This document shows, piece after piece, positions 34,549-44,644 of a DNA stretch of 64,000 nucleotides. Position numbers and translations under genes: made by a program. Under the pieces are notes generated by a model that was not told where the DNA came from, ran no database searches, and saw nothing but the letters and a program-made list of their open reading frames with translations. Position 1 is the stretch's first letter. Every line of letters starts with the position of its first letter. The DNA is from Pseudomonas lalkuanensis (GTDB lineage Bacteria > Pseudomonadota > Gammaproteobacteria > Pseudomonadales > Pseudomonadaceae), in NCBI RefSeq assembly GCF_008807375.1, contig NZ_CP043311.1, forward strand, positions 5,932,001-5,996,000, read 5' to 3'.

Positions 34549-35085
34549 CTACAGGTCCCCTTCCTCGACCAACCGTACGCTGCCGGCATCCATGGCATAG
34601 GCGGCGTCGGCCAGGTCGTTGCTGACCTGTTCCACCTTGAGGGTGCCGTCGACCCAGATGGGCGCGTAGATGTCGTCGAGCTGGATGCCCTCGGGGTAGC
34701 GCACCAGCACGATCTGGTTCGGCGGCGGCGGCGGAACATGGATGCAGGCGCCGGGATACGGCACCAGGAAGAACAGCGTGCTGCGGCCCTTGGCATCGCT
34801 CTCCAGCGGCACCGGGTAGCCGCCGATGTGGATCTTCTTGCCGTTGAACGCCGCCACGGTCTTCGCGGAATACATCACCGCCGGCAGGTTCTTGTCCTGC
34901 TGCTTCAGGCCGCCCTGCTGGCCGAAGGTGCCGTCGGCCTCGGGCGTGTCGTGGCTGATGTCCGGCATTTCCTCGAGGGCCTTGCGGTCCTCTGGCGGCA
35001 TGAGTTCCAGCCAGTCGGTTTCGGGAAGTTCAGCGCGGGCGAGGGTGCAGCAGAACAGCAGGAGCAGGCAGGCAAGGCGGCGCAT
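34549..35085 (-). CDS. Exported DUF3299 protein
   Basis: The product is 178 aa with a signal peptide at about residues 1-18 (LACLLLLFCCTLARA). The mature domain contains DWLELMPPEDRKALEEMP, VAAFNGKKIHIGGYPVPLE, FFLVPYPGACIHVPPPPPN and GIQLDDIYAPIWVDGTL, the pattern I associate with DUF3299, a periplasmic family of unknown role. The single mature Cys in PGACIHV is conserved in that family as I recall and may bind metal. No operon partner is evident. Confidence 0.88.
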   Translation of the reverse strand: MRRLACLLLLFCCTLARAELPETDWLELMPPEDRKALEEMPDISHDTPEADGTFGQQGGLKQQDKNLPAVMYSAKTVAAFNGKKIHIGGYPVPLESDAKGRSTLFFLVPYPGACIHVPPPPPNQIVLVRYPEGIQLDDIYAPIWVDGTLKVEQVSNDLADAAYAMDAGSVRLVEEGDL

Positions 35086-35170
35086 GGGCGGACTCGTGAA
35101 AGCGTGGGGCGGGGACGTCAGGCGCTAAGACTAAAGCCTCGGCGGACCGGTTCCCAGCCCCACCGGGCGG

Positions 35171-35416
35171 TCAGCTTTTCTTGACGAAGTTGTAGATCAC
35201 CAGCAGCACCACCGCGCCTACCACCGCACCGATGAAGCCCGCGGCCTGCCCGGCCTGGTATATGCCCACGGCCTGGCCGCCATAGGTGGCCAGCAGCGAA
35301 CCACCGACACCGAGCAGAATCGTCATGATCCAGCCCATGCTGTCGTCGCCAGGTTTGATGAAACGTGCGATCAGGCCAACGATCAGCCCGATGATGATAG
35401 TGCCGATGATGCCCAT
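35171..35416 (-). CDS. GlsB/YeaQ/YmgE family small membrane protein
   Basis: The product is 81 aa from the ATG giving MGIIGTIIIGLIVGLIARF. Three hydrophobic segments fill most of the protein, with the family signature GLIARFIKPGDDSMGWIMTI and a Lys-rich end (NFVKKS). The family is called transglycosylase-associated by name only; its members are stress-related inner-membrane proteins of unknown mechanism. It sits between purK and the DUF3299 gene on the same strand. Confidence 0.9.
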   Translation of the reverse strand: MGIIGTIIIGLIVGLIARFIKPGDDSMGWIMTILLGVGGSLLATYGGQAVGIYQAGQAAGFIGAVVGAVVLLVIYNFVKKS

Positions 35417-35477
35417 GTCATGCCCTCCCGAATGTAGTTGAGGCATGCCTGAGCCTAGATGCACTTGAGAATGCCTG

Positions 35478-35508
35478 CCATCGGCCGCCCCGGAGGGGCG
35501 GCCGATGG
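35478..35508 (-). terminator. Stem-loop after purK
   Basis: CCATCGGCCGCCCC and GGGGCGGCCGATGG form a perfect 14-bp stem with a 3-nt loop just beyond the purK stop. There is no T run, but the structure is very stable. Confidence 0.65.
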
Positions 35509-35511
35509 GCG

Positions 35512-36597
35512 TCAGGCTTTGACGATCAGCGCTTCCACTGCAGCGATCTGGCGATCGAGGGTGGCGCGGTCCGCGCAACGCAGGGTGGCGTGGCCCACCT
35601 TGCGGCCAGCCTTGAAGGCCTTGCCATAGTGGTGCAGGTGGCAGTCGTCGACGGCGATCACCTTGTCCACAGCCGGTACTTCGCCGATGAAGTTGAGCAT
35701 CGCGCTCTCGCCCAGCTTGGCAGTGGAGCCCAGCGGCAGGCCGGCGACGGCACGCAGGTGGTTCTCGAACTGGCTGCACTCGGCGCCTTCGATGGTCCAG
35801 TGGCCGGAGTTGTGCACGCGCGGGGCGATCTCGTTGGCCTTCAGGCCGCCGTCCACTTCGAAGAACTCGAAGGCCAGCACGCCGACGTAGTCCAGCTGGG
35901 TCAGCACGCGGCCGACGTAGTCCTCGGCCAGGGCCTGCAACGGATGCTCGGTGCTGGCGATGGACAGGCGCAGGATGCCGTTCTCGTGGGTGTTGTGCAC
36001 CAGCGGGTAGAAGCGGGTCTGGCCATCACGGGCACGCACCGCCACCAGCGAGACTTCGCCGGTGAAGGGCACGAAACCTTCGAGGATGCAGGGCACGCTG
36101 CCCAGTTCGGCGAAGGCGCCGACCACATCCTCGGGCTTGCGCAGGACCTTCTGGCCCTTGCCGTCGTAGCCCAGGGTGCGGGTCTTGAGCACGGCCGGCA
36201 GGCCGATGCTGGCGGCTGCGGCGTCGAGGTCGGCCTGGGACTGGATATCGGCGAATTCCGGGGTGGGGATGCCGAGGTCCTTGAACATCGACTTCTCGAA
36301 CCAGCGGTCGCGGGCGATGCGCAGGGCTTCGGCGCTCGGGTAGACCGGCACGAACTGCGAGAGGAAGGCCACGGTCTCGGCCGGCACGCTCTCGAACTCG
36401 AAGGTCACCAGGTCCACTTCATCGGCCAGCTGGCGCAGGTGGTCCTGGTCGCCGTAGTCGGCGCGGATGTGCTCGCCAAGTGCCTGGGCGCAGGCGTCCG
36501 GCGCCGGGTCGAGGAAAGCGAAGGTCATGCCCAGCGGGGTGCCCGCCAGGGCCATCATGCGGCCGAGCTGGCCGCCACCGATTACGCCGATCTTCAT
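35512..36597 (-). CDS. purK: 5-(carboxyamino)imidazole ribonucleotide synthase PurK
   Basis: PurK uses ATP and bicarbonate to carboxylate AIR in purine synthesis. The product is 361 aa with the N-terminal motif IGVIGGGQLGRMMALAG, an ATP-grasp domain (PAVLKTRTLGYDGKGQ, FVPFTGEVSLVAVRARDG) and the metal-binding end FEFFEVDGGLKANEIAPRVH, then NSGHWTIEG. It begins 3 nt after the purE stop, so the two consecutive enzymes are one operon. Confidence 0.97.
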   Translation of the reverse strand: MKIGVIGGGQLGRMMALAGTPLGMTFAFLDPAPDACAQALGEHIRADYGDQDHLRQLADEVDLVTFEFESVPAETVAFLSQFVPVYPSAEALRIARDRWFEKSMFKDLGIPTPEFADIQSQADLDAAAASIGLPAVLKTRTLGYDGKGQKVLRKPEDVVGAFAELGSVPCILEGFVPFTGEVSLVAVRARDGQTRFYPLVHNTHENGILRLSIASTEHPLQALAEDYVGRVLTQLDYVGVLAFEFFEVDGGLKANEIAPRVHNSGHWTIEGAECSQFENHLRAVAGLPLGSTAKLGESAMLNFIGEVPAVDKVIAVDDCHLHHYGKAFKAGRKVGHATLRCADRATLDRQIAAVEALIVKA

Positions 36598-36600
36598 GAC

Positions 36601-37092
36601 TCAGGCCTCACGCGGGTCCGGGTTGTCCAGGACCATGTCGGTCTGCTCGCGGCGGAAGTCCTTCAGCGCCACGTGGTATTTCGGGTACTTGCCGCCGAGG
36701 ATGCTCGCGGCCAGCAGGGCGGCGTTGATCGCACCGGCCTTGCCGATGGCCAGGGTGGCGACCGGGATGCCGGCGGGCATCTGCACGATGGACAGCAGGG
36801 AGTCGACGCCCGAGAGCATGGACGACTGCACCGGCACGCCGAGTACCGGCAAGTGGGTCTTGGCGGCGCACATGCCCGGCAGGTGGGCGGCACCGCCGGC
36901 ACCGGCAATGATCACCTCGATGCCACGGCCTTCGGCCTCTTCGGCGTACTGGAACAGCAGGTCCGGGGTGCGGTGGGCGGATACCACCTTCACTTCATAG
37001 GGAATGCCCAGCTTTTCCAGCATGTCGGCGGTGTGGCTGAGGGTGCTCCAATCGGACTTGGAGCCCATGATCACGCCTACCAGTGCGCTCAT
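36601..37092 (-). CDS. purE: N5-carboxyaminoimidazole ribonucleotide mutase PurE
   Basis: PurE moves the carboxyl group made by PurK to give CAIR. The product is 163 aa, a normal class I enzyme, with the active-site motifs [27 protein letters not shown] (with the key His) and [12 protein letters not shown], and [20 protein letters not shown]. An intrinsic terminator lies in its leader, 36-45 nt before the ATG, which suggests attenuation of purEK. Confidence 0.97.
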   Translation of the reverse strand: MSALVGVIMGSKSDWSTLSHTADMLEKLGIPYEVKVVSAHRTPDLLFQYAEEAEGRGIEVIIAGAGGAAHLPGMCAAKTHLPVLGVPVQSSMLSGVDSLLSIVQMPAGIPVATLAIGKAGAINAALLAASILGGKYPKYHVALKDFRREQTDMVLDNPDPREA

Positions 37093-37127
37093 CGTCGTGC
37101 CTCATCAAAGTGCGCCGGTTGGCGCGA

Positions 37128-37162
37128 CCAAAAACAACAAGCCACGCAATGGCGTGGCTTGT
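37128..37162 (-). terminator. Intrinsic terminator in the purE leader (possible attenuator)
   Basis: On the minus strand ACAAGCCACGC-CATT-GCGTGGCTTGT is followed by TGTTTTTGG, a canonical terminator pointing at purE. No minus-strand gene lies upstream: the divergent adhA begins at 37369 on the plus strand. A -10-like TATACT occurs at 37212-37217 on the minus strand, so a leader of about 115 nt would contain this hairpin. Confidence 0.7.
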
Positions 37163-37368
37163 CTGCAATGTGGGCCGTGCTGCGGGGCGCGCTGCCGGCC
37201 GAAGGCCGCGCAGTATAACGCAAAGCCGCAGCTGGCGTGCATTTGCCCTTACCGCTCGTCCAGAGCTGGCGCCGCAGGCGCATGGACGCGGCCAAACCTT
37301 GCTCCAGCGCAATGCTCGCAAGCGGTAGCGGCGCAGAATCGGAAACCTCTTCCAAGGAGGTGCATGTC

Positions 37369-38391
37369 TTGAACCAGACCATGAAAGCCGCGGTAGTCCA
37401 CGCCTTCGGCGAGCCGCTACGGATCGAGGAAGTGAAGGTTCCCCTGCCCGGCCCGGGGCAGATTCTCGTGAAGATAGAAGCCTCGGGCGTGTGCCACACC
37501 GACCTGCATGCCGCCGAAGGCGACTGGCCGGTGAAACCCAGCCTGCCCTTCATTCCCGGCCACGAGGGCGTGGGCTACGTCGCGGCGGTGGGTGCCGGCG
37601 TCAGTCGAGTCAAGGAGGGCGACCGCGTCGGCGTGCCCTGGCTCTACACCGCCTGCGGCTGCTGCGAACACTGCCTGACCGGCTGGGAAACCCTCTGCGA
37701 GAGCCAGCAGAACACCGGCTACTCGGTGAACGGCGGCTACGCCGAATACGTGCTGGCAGACCCTAACTTCGTCGGAATCCTGCCGAAAAACGTCGAATTC
37801 GCCGAGATCGCGCCGATTCTTTGTGCCGGCGTCACCGTCTACAAGGGCCTGAAAGTCACCGGTGCGCGGCCCGGCCAGTGGGTGGCGATTTCCGGCATTG
37901 GCGGCCTCGGCCATGTGGCGGTCCAGTACGCCCGCGCCATGGGGCTGCACGTAGCCGCCGTGGATGTCGATGACGCCAAGCTGGAACTGGCGCGCAAGCT
38001 CGGCGCCAGCCTGACCATCAACGCACTCGATGAGAACCCCGCCGAAGTGATCCAGCGCAACATCGGCGGCGCCCACGGCGTGCTGGTCACGGCCGTCTCC
38101 AACAGCGCCTTCGGCCAGGGCATCGGCATGGCCCGGCGCGGCGGCACAGTGGCGCTGGTGGGCCTGCCGCCGGGCGACTTCCCCACGCCGATCTTCGACG
38201 TGGTGCTCAAAGCCATCAGCATCACCGGTTCCATCGTCGGCACCCGCGCCGACCTCCAGGAAGCCCTGGACTTCGCCGGTGAAGGCCTGGTCAAGGCCAC
38301 CATCCACCGCGACAAGCTGGACAACATCAACGGCATCTTCGAGCAGATGCGCGCCGGGAAGATCGAAGGCCGCATCGTGGTCGAGATATAG
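37369..38391 (+). CDS. adhA: Zinc-dependent alcohol dehydrogenase, propanol-preferring type
   Basis: This NAD-dependent medium-chain dehydrogenase oxidizes primary alcohols such as ethanol or propanol. The product is 340 aa from a TTG start placed 8 nt after AAGGAGG; an ATG four codons later is too far from it, and an ATG at 37364 meets a stop at once. The catalytic zinc region [15 protein letters not shown] and GHEGVGYV are present. The structural zinc cysteines are in [17 protein letters not shown], and the coenzyme motif is [15 protein letters not shown]. It is divergent from purE and convergent with the LysR gene. Confidence 0.93.
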   Translation: MNQTMKAAVVHAFGEPLRIEEVKVPLPGPGQILVKIEASGVCHTDLHAAEGDWPVKPSLPFIPGHEGVGYVAAVGAGVSRVKEGDRVGVPWLYTACGCCEHCLTGWETLCESQQNTGYSVNGGYAEYVLADPNFVGILPKNVEFAEIAPILCAGVTVYKGLKVTGARPGQWVAISGIGGLGHVAVQYARAMGLHVAAVDVDDAKLELARKLGASLTINALDENPAEVIQRNIGGAHGVLVTAVSNSAFGQGIGMARRGGTVALVGLPPGDFPTPIFDVVLKAISITGSIVGTRADLQEALDFAGEGLVKATIHRDKLDNINGIFEQMRAGKIEGRIVVEI

Positions 38392-38411
38392 GGAACTCGC
38401 GCCTACAGCGA

Positions 38412-39320
38412 TCAGCTCTCGCCGCCCACCCCACCTTCCAGCTTGCGCCACAACAGCCGCACGGACGCCTTGCGCACCAGGGCGCAGCGGTACAGGCGGA
38501 TTTCCAGCGGCACATGCCACTGGCTTCCTCCACACACCACCAGATCACCACGAGCCAGTTCGGCCTGTGCGCTGAAGCGCGGCACCCAGGCCACGCCCAT
38601 GCCCTGCAAGGCCATGCTCTTCAGGCTGTCCGCCATGGCGGTTTCGTACACAGTGGTGGAGCGCAGCGCGCGCTGGCGCAGCAGGATGTTCACCGAGCGA
38701 CCGAGAAAGGCACCAGCGCTGTAGGCCAGCAGCGGCACGCTCTGGCCGCTGTCCAGCTCATAGAGCGGCTTGCCGCTGGCATCCACGGCGCACACCGGCA
38801 GCATCTCGGTACGGCCCAGGTGCATGGAGGGGAAGATTTCCGGGTCCATCTGCAGGGCCGCATCCGGGTCGTAGAAGGCCAGGATCAGGTCACAGCCGCC
38901 CTCGCGCAGAGAGTGCACCGCCTCGCCCACGTTGGTGGCGATCAGGCGACTGGCGATATTCAGGCCGTCAGCACGCAGCCGCGAGATCCACTGCGGGAAG
39001 AAACCCAGCGCCAGGGAGTGGGCGGCAGCGAACTGCAGCACTTCACCCTGTTGGCCTTCCAGGTGATGCAGGTGACGCACCACCTCGCCCAGCTGGTCCA
39101 CCATGCTGCGCGCGGTAACCAGGAACAGCTGGCCCGACTCGGTCAACTCGACCGGCGTTCGCGAGCGGTTCACCAGGGTCAGCCCCAGTGCCGCTTCCAG
39201 ACTTCGGATGCGCCGGCTGAAGGCCGGCTGGGTCACGAAACGCCGCTCGGCGGCCTGGGAAAAGCTGCGGGTATTGGCCAGGGCGACGAAGTCTTCCAGC
39301 CATTTGGTTTCCAGGTTCAT
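38412..39320 (-). CDS. LysR-type regulator divergent from aspA
   Basis: The product is 302 aa from the ATG giving MNLETKWLEDFVAL. The helix-turn-helix is at about residues 5-62 (FSQAAERRFVTQPAFSRRIRSLE), followed by an effector-binding domain (LQFAAAHSLALGFFPQWISR). A Gly- and Glu-rich end (GGVGGES) follows. It is divergent from aspA with 180 bp between them, a layout typical of LysR control of the neighbouring gene, so aspartate or fumarate metabolism is the likely target. It is convergent with adhA. Confidence 0.92.
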   Translation of the reverse strand: MNLETKWLEDFVALANTRSFSQAAERRFVTQPAFSRRIRSLEAALGLTLVNRSRTPVELTESGQLFLVTARSMVDQLGEVVRHLHHLEGQQGEVLQFAAAHSLALGFFPQWISRLRADGLNIASRLIATNVGEAVHSLREGGCDLILAFYDPDAALQMDPEIFPSMHLGRTEMLPVCAVDASGKPLYELDSGQSVPLLAYSAGAFLGRSVNILLRQRALRSTTVYETAMADSLKSMALQGMGVAWVPRFSAQAELARGDLVVCGGSQWHVPLEIRLYRCALVRKASVRLLWRKLEGGVGGES

Positions 39321-39499
39321 CTCTGCCTTCCGGAATGCTCGATTTTGGTGCGCACGTTCGCAGCCCAACCCACGTCACGCGGACATTATGCCGATTGTGC
39401 ATGACCCAGCGAATAACAGCATTGGCCGACAAACGGCTACAAGCCTAGATTATTGGGCATCGCGGCACTGGCCGTGTTCCCCCAGAGATGAATAGCATC

Positions 39500-40924
<1,425 letters not shown>

Positions 40925-40971
40925 TCAGGCAAACGAACTCACCAGGAGGGGCCTCGCCCCTTCATCCTTCG

Positions 40972-40998
40972 AGGATGGCGCCAGCCATCCTTTTTTTT
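40972..40998 (+). terminator. Intrinsic terminator after aspA
   Basis: GGATGGC-GCCA-GCCATCC followed by eight T residues, about 48 nt beyond the aspA stop. Confidence 0.95.
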
Positions 40999-41003
40999 GC
41001 CCA

Positions 41004-41187
41004 GTAGGAGCGAATTCATTCGCGAAGGGCATCGATCGCGATTGAAATCGCTCCCACAATTGCGCCCCCCGGATTAGCCAGCGTCGGAACAGTGGATTCA
41101 CAGGAGCGAGCTCTGCTCGCGAATGGCGGACAAACCGTTACCCATGTCTCCCGACAGAAAGCTTCGCGAGCAAGCTCGCTCCTACAG
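41004..41187. repeat. Cluster of three REP-type elements
   Basis: A first pair faces each other at 41004-41057 (GTAGGAGCGAATTCATTCGC, then GCGATTGAAATCGCTCCCAC). A second, variant pair at 41099-41187 uses GGAGCGAGCTCTGCTCGCG and CGCGAGCAAGCTCGCTCCTAC. The last copy overlaps the 3' end of the MocR gene by a few nt. Confidence 0.85.
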
Positions 41188-42645
41188 GTGCCACGCCTTG
41201 CGGAGGGTACTGATCGCCTCGGCGATCTGCGCTTCCGGCACGGCGGCGAAACCCAGCACCAGCCCGGCGCGGTTATCCACAGGCTCCGGGCTGTTTTCCA
41301 GCCAGTATTCGCTGAGGCCATTCAGCTCCACGCCGGCCGTTCGGGCGCTGTTCACCAGTTCCCGCTCGCGGGCCAGGCCGTCCACCCGCACGCACAGGTG
41401 CAGGCCGGCATCCACCGGCGGCATGGGCGCGCAGCCGGGAATGGCTTCGGGCCAGTCACGCAGCAGCGCATCGCGGCGGGCGCGGGCGGCCAGGCGCATC
41501 CGCCGCACATGGCGCTGGAAATGCCCGGCGGCGATGAACTCGGCCATCACCGCCTGGGTGCCGATCTCCGAGTGACGCATATCCAGCGCGCGGCGCCGGG
41601 CGAAAGATTCGGCCAGGGCCGGCGGCAGCACCAGGTAGCCCAGGCGCAGCGCCGGAAAGGTGATCTTGCAGAAGGTACCGACGTAGATCACCCGCCCCTG
41701 CCGATCCAGCGCGGCCAGGGGCGCCAGCGGGGTTCCGCTGTAGCGGTACTCGCCGTCATAGTCGTCCTCGACTATCCAGCCGTCGCGGCGTTCGGCCCAC
41801 TCCAGCAGTTCCAGGCGCCGCGCCAGGGACAGGGTCACCCCCGTGGGGTACTGGTGCGAAGGGGTGACGTAGGCCAGCCGGCAATCCTCCAGCCGCGCCA
41901 GCGCAGCGCAGTCCAGGCCATCGTTATCCACAGGCACGCCGCACAGTTCGGCACCGGCCACGGCGAAGGCATGGCCGGCCGCGCGATAGCCCGGGTTCTC
42001 GATGGCCACGCGGTCGCCGGGTTGCACCAGCAACTGGGCGCAGAGACTGATGGCCTGCTGGGCGCCGCAAGTGATCACCACCTGCGCCGGGTCGCAGGAC
42101 AGCCCACGACTGCTACGCAGGTAGGCGGCCACCAGCTCGCGCAGGCTCCAGTCCCCCGCCGGGTCGCCGTAGCCCAGGCGCGCCGGCGAGGGTTTGCGCC
42201 AGAAGCGCGCCTGCAGGCGCGCCCAGGTTTCGAAGGGGAACAGATCGAAGGCCGGCACGCCGATGCGGAACGCCCTTGGCGCGCCCGTGACCGGCGGCGG
42301 CAAGTGGTGCTCCTGCAAGCGCTGCAACGCTGGGCCGGGCGCAGGCCCCGCCGGTGGCTGGGGTACGGGGCGCGCTGTGGATAACTCGGCTACATAGGTG
42401 CCGTCACCCACCCGGCCTTCCACATAGCCTTCGGCGTAGAGCTGGTCGAAGGCGCGGGTCACGGTGTTGCGGGAAATCCCCAGCAGCGCCGCCAGGTCGC
42501 GGGTCGCCGGCAGGCGCGTGCGACTGACCAGGCGGCCGTCGAGGATGCGTTCGCGCAGGGCCTGGTAGAGCTGGCGCGACAGCCCCTGGCCGGGGTCCAG
42601 GCGAATGCCGGAAAGGTCGACGGGAAGCGGTGGCGCGGCAGACAT
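41182..42645 (-). CDS. MocR-type regulator: GntR helix-turn-helix plus aminotransferase-like domain
   Basis: The product is 487 aa. The GntR winged helix (about 15-85) contains QLYQALRERILDGRLVSRTR and LLGISRNTVTRAFDQL. The remaining 370 residues are a fold-type I aminotransferase domain with a PLP Lys in VGTFCKITFPALRLGYL and VIENPGYR and EDDYDGEYRYSG upstream. MocR proteins sense amino acids or vitamin B6 through PLP. It is divergent from the PaiB-like gene by 99 bp, which it probably controls. Confidence 0.93.
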   Translation of the reverse strand: MSAAPPLPVDLSGIRLDPGQGLSRQLYQALRERILDGRLVSRTRLPATRDLAALLGISRNTVTRAFDQLYAEGYVEGRVGDGTYVAELSTARPVPQPPAGPAPGPALQRLQEHHLPPPVTGAPRAFRIGVPAFDLFPFETWARLQARFWRKPSPARLGYGDPAGDWSLRELVAAYLRSSRGLSCDPAQVVITCGAQQAISLCAQLLVQPGDRVAIENPGYRAAGHAFAVAGAELCGVPVDNDGLDCAALARLEDCRLAYVTPSHQYPTGVTLSLARRLELLEWAERRDGWIVEDDYDGEYRYSGTPLAPLAALDRQGRVIYVGTFCKITFPALRLGYLVLPPALAESFARRRALDMRHSEIGTQAVMAEFIAAGHFQRHVRRMRLAARARRDALLRDWPEAIPGCAPMPPVDAGLHLCVRVDGLARERELVNSARTAGVELNGLSEYWLENSPEPVDNRAGLVLGFAAVPEAQIAEAISTLRKAWHL

Positions 42646-42744
42646 GTTCGACCTCGATTGGCTCTATCGAACTGACAGGAAATGGCTCTTACAACAGACC
42701 AATATCCTGCCTAGCATGAAGCCATTCCGCCAGGAGAAGCCTTC

Positions 42745-43377
42745 ATGTACGTCCCCTCCGCCTTCCGCCAGAACGACCTCGCCCAGCTCCATGCACAGAT
42801 GCAGGCCTCCGGCCTCGCCGTGCTGACCAGCGCCGGCAGCCAGGGCCTGCTGGCCAGCCACCTGCCGCTGGTGCTGGAGCCCGGTGAGGGGGAATACGGC
42901 ACGCTTTATGGCCACTTCGCCCGCGCCAATCCGCACTGGCGCGACCTCGCTGACGGCACCGAAACGCTGGTGGTATTCGCCGGCCCCGATGCCTACGTCA
43001 CGCCCACCTGGTATCCGGCCAAGGCGGAGCACGGCAAGGTCGTGCCCACCTGGAACTACATCGCCGTGCATGCCTGGGGCCAGGCCGAGGTCTTCGACGA
43101 TCCCGAGCGCCTGCTGCAGGTGGTCAGCCGCCTCAGCGGCCGCCACGAAGCCGGTCGACCGCAACCCTGGGCGGTGAGTGATGCGCCCCGCGAATACCTG
43201 GATAGCATGCTCCGCGCCATCGTCGGCTTCGCCCTGCCCATTCGCCGCCTGGAAGGCAAATGGAAGCTCGGCCAGAACCGCTCCGTCGCCGACCAGGCCG
43301 GCGTTCGCGAGGGCCTGGCCGCATCCGCCAACCCGCGCGACCGCGAACTGGCCGAGCGGATGTCACTGATCGACTGA
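42745..43377 (+). CDS. PaiB-like FMN-binding split-barrel protein
   Basis: The product is 210 aa. Family features are the start MYVPSAFRQNDLAQLHAQM, then SHLPLVLEPGEGEYGTLYGH, FAGPDAYVTPTWYPAKAEH and VPTWNYIAVHAWG, and a C-terminal IRRLEGKWKLGQNRS. The fold is the flavin-reductase-like split barrel; in Bacillus PaiB acts with an acetyltransferase (PaiA) in negative regulation. Here a GNAT gene follows directly, a parallel arrangement. Whether FMN or haem is bound is unknown. Confidence 0.92.
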   Translation: MYVPSAFRQNDLAQLHAQMQASGLAVLTSAGSQGLLASHLPLVLEPGEGEYGTLYGHFARANPHWRDLADGTETLVVFAGPDAYVTPTWYPAKAEHGKVVPTWNYIAVHAWGQAEVFDDPERLLQVVSRLSGRHEAGRPQPWAVSDAPREYLDSMLRAIVGFALPIRRLEGKWKLGQNRSVADQAGVREGLAASANPRDRELAERMSLID

Positions 43378-43397
43378 CCCCAGCAAGGAAGAAACCC

Positions 43398-43850
43398 ATG
43401 TCCGCCGCACCGCTTGAAATCCGCCCGCTCGGCACCGCCGACCACGCCGCCTGGCTGCCGCTCTGGCAGGGCTACCAGCGCTTCTACAAGACTGAAATCG
43501 CCGCCGAGACCAGCGCCGTCACCTGGCAGCGCTTCCTCGACCCGGCCGAGCCGATGAACGCCGCCCTGGCCTGGCGCAATGGCGAAGCCGTGGGCCTGGT
43601 GCACTACATCTATCACCGCAGCTGCTGGACGGTGGGCGACTACTGCTACCTGCAGGACCTGTACGTCGCAGAAGGCGTGCGCGGCGGCGGCATCGGCCGC
43701 CAGCTGATCGAACACGTCTACGCCGCGGCCCGCGCCGCCGGCGCCTCGCGGGTGCACTGGCTGACCCACGAAACCAACACCGACGCCATGCAGCTGTATG
43801 ACCGCATCGCCGACCGTTCAGGCTTCGTCCAGTACCGCAAGATCCTCTGA
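43398..43850 (+). CDS. GNAT family N-acetyltransferase
   Basis: The product is 150 aa from the ATG after AAGGAAG. The acetyl-CoA loop VAEGVRGGGIGRQLIEHV follows the R/Q-x-x-G-x-G/A rule, preceded by the beta strand CYLQDLY and followed by HWLTHETNTDAMQLYDRIA. It follows the PaiB-like gene by 20 nt, and the next GNAT begins 12 nt later, so the three genes form one operon. The acceptor is unknown; a diamine or amino acid would fit the PaiAB analogy. Confidence 0.9.
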   Translation: MSAAPLEIRPLGTADHAAWLPLWQGYQRFYKTEIAAETSAVTWQRFLDPAEPMNAALAWRNGEAVGLVHYIYHRSCWTVGDYCYLQDLYVAEGVRGGGIGRQLIEHVYAAARAAGASRVHWLTHETNTDAMQLYDRIADRSGFVQYRKIL

Positions 43851-43862
43851 CCGGAGAGCAGC

Positions 43863-44537
43863 ATGAGCAACCAGGACCTGAGCCACTGGCAGCCACGCCC
43901 TGCCCCAGCCCACACACCGCTGCCGGGGCGCTTCGTGCGACTCGAGCCGCTGGACGCCGCGCGCCACGGCGATGACCTCTGGCACGCCCTGCAGGGTCCG
44001 GACCCGGCGCTGTGGGACTACCTGCCCTACGGCCCCTTCGCCAGCCGCGAGCCCTTCGACGCCTGGCTGGAGGGCAACGCCGCCAGCCGCGATCCGCTTT
44101 TCTATACGGTCGTTGACCTCGCCAGCGGTCGCGCCCTAGGCGTGCTCAGCTACCTGCGCATCACCCCGAAGGACGGCGTCATCGAGATCGGCCACATCGC
44201 CTTCGGCAAGGCCATGCAGCGCACGCCCGGCTCCACCGAAGCGGTGTGGCTGCTGGCCCGCCACGCCTTTGACGACCTCGGCTACCGCCGCCTGGAATGG
44301 AAGTGCAATGCCAACAACGCCCGCTCCATGCGCGCTGCCGAGCGCCTGGGCTTCAGCTATGAAGGGCTGTTCCGCCAGCACATGATCGTCAAGGGCCAGA
44401 ACCGCGACACCGCCTGGTTCTCCATCATCGACGGCGAATGGCCGAAATGCCGGGAAGCCTTCGAGCGCTGGCTGTCTGTGGATAACTTCGATGGGGAGGG
44501 ACGGCAGCACCAATCGCTGGAAGGGCTCAGGCGTTGA
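43863..44537 (+). CDS. GNAT acetyltransferase, RimJ/RimL type
   Basis: The product is 224 aa. It starts with a proline-rich lead, then GRFVRLEPLDAARHGDDLWH, typical of RimJ/RimL-like acetyltransferases. IGHIAFGKAMQRTPGSTEA is the characteristic loop, and WKCNANNARSMRAAERLGFS and YEGLFRQHMIVKGQNRDTAW complete the family pattern. The gene is the last of the PaiB-GNAT-GNAT operon. The substrate is unknown. Confidence 0.92.
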   Translation: MSNQDLSHWQPRPAPAHTPLPGRFVRLEPLDAARHGDDLWHALQGPDPALWDYLPYGPFASREPFDAWLEGNAASRDPLFYTVVDLASGRALGVLSYLRITPKDGVIEIGHIAFGKAMQRTPGSTEAVWLLARHAFDDLGYRRLEWKCNANNARSMRAAERLGFSYEGLFRQHMIVKGQNRDTAWFSIIDGEWPKCREAFERWLSVDNFDGEGRQHQSLEGLRR

Positions 44538-44542
44538 GCCAG

Positions 44543-44632
44543 GGGACCGCTGCGCGGTCCTTTCGCGACTGAAGTCGCTCCTACAGGTGACGCAAGCACC
44601 CGAATCGTGGGGGCGATTTCATTCGCGATGCC
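44543..44632. repeat. REP cluster between convergent genes
   Basis: Contains GGACCGCTGCGCGGTCC (a perfect hairpin), then TTTCGCGACTGAAGTCGCTC and CTACAGG, and a second core GGGGCGATTTCATTCGCGAT with GCCCC. These are REP-type variants at the end of the GNAT operon, facing the XRE gene. Confidence 0.75.
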
Positions 44633-44644
44633 CCTGCATTCGGC

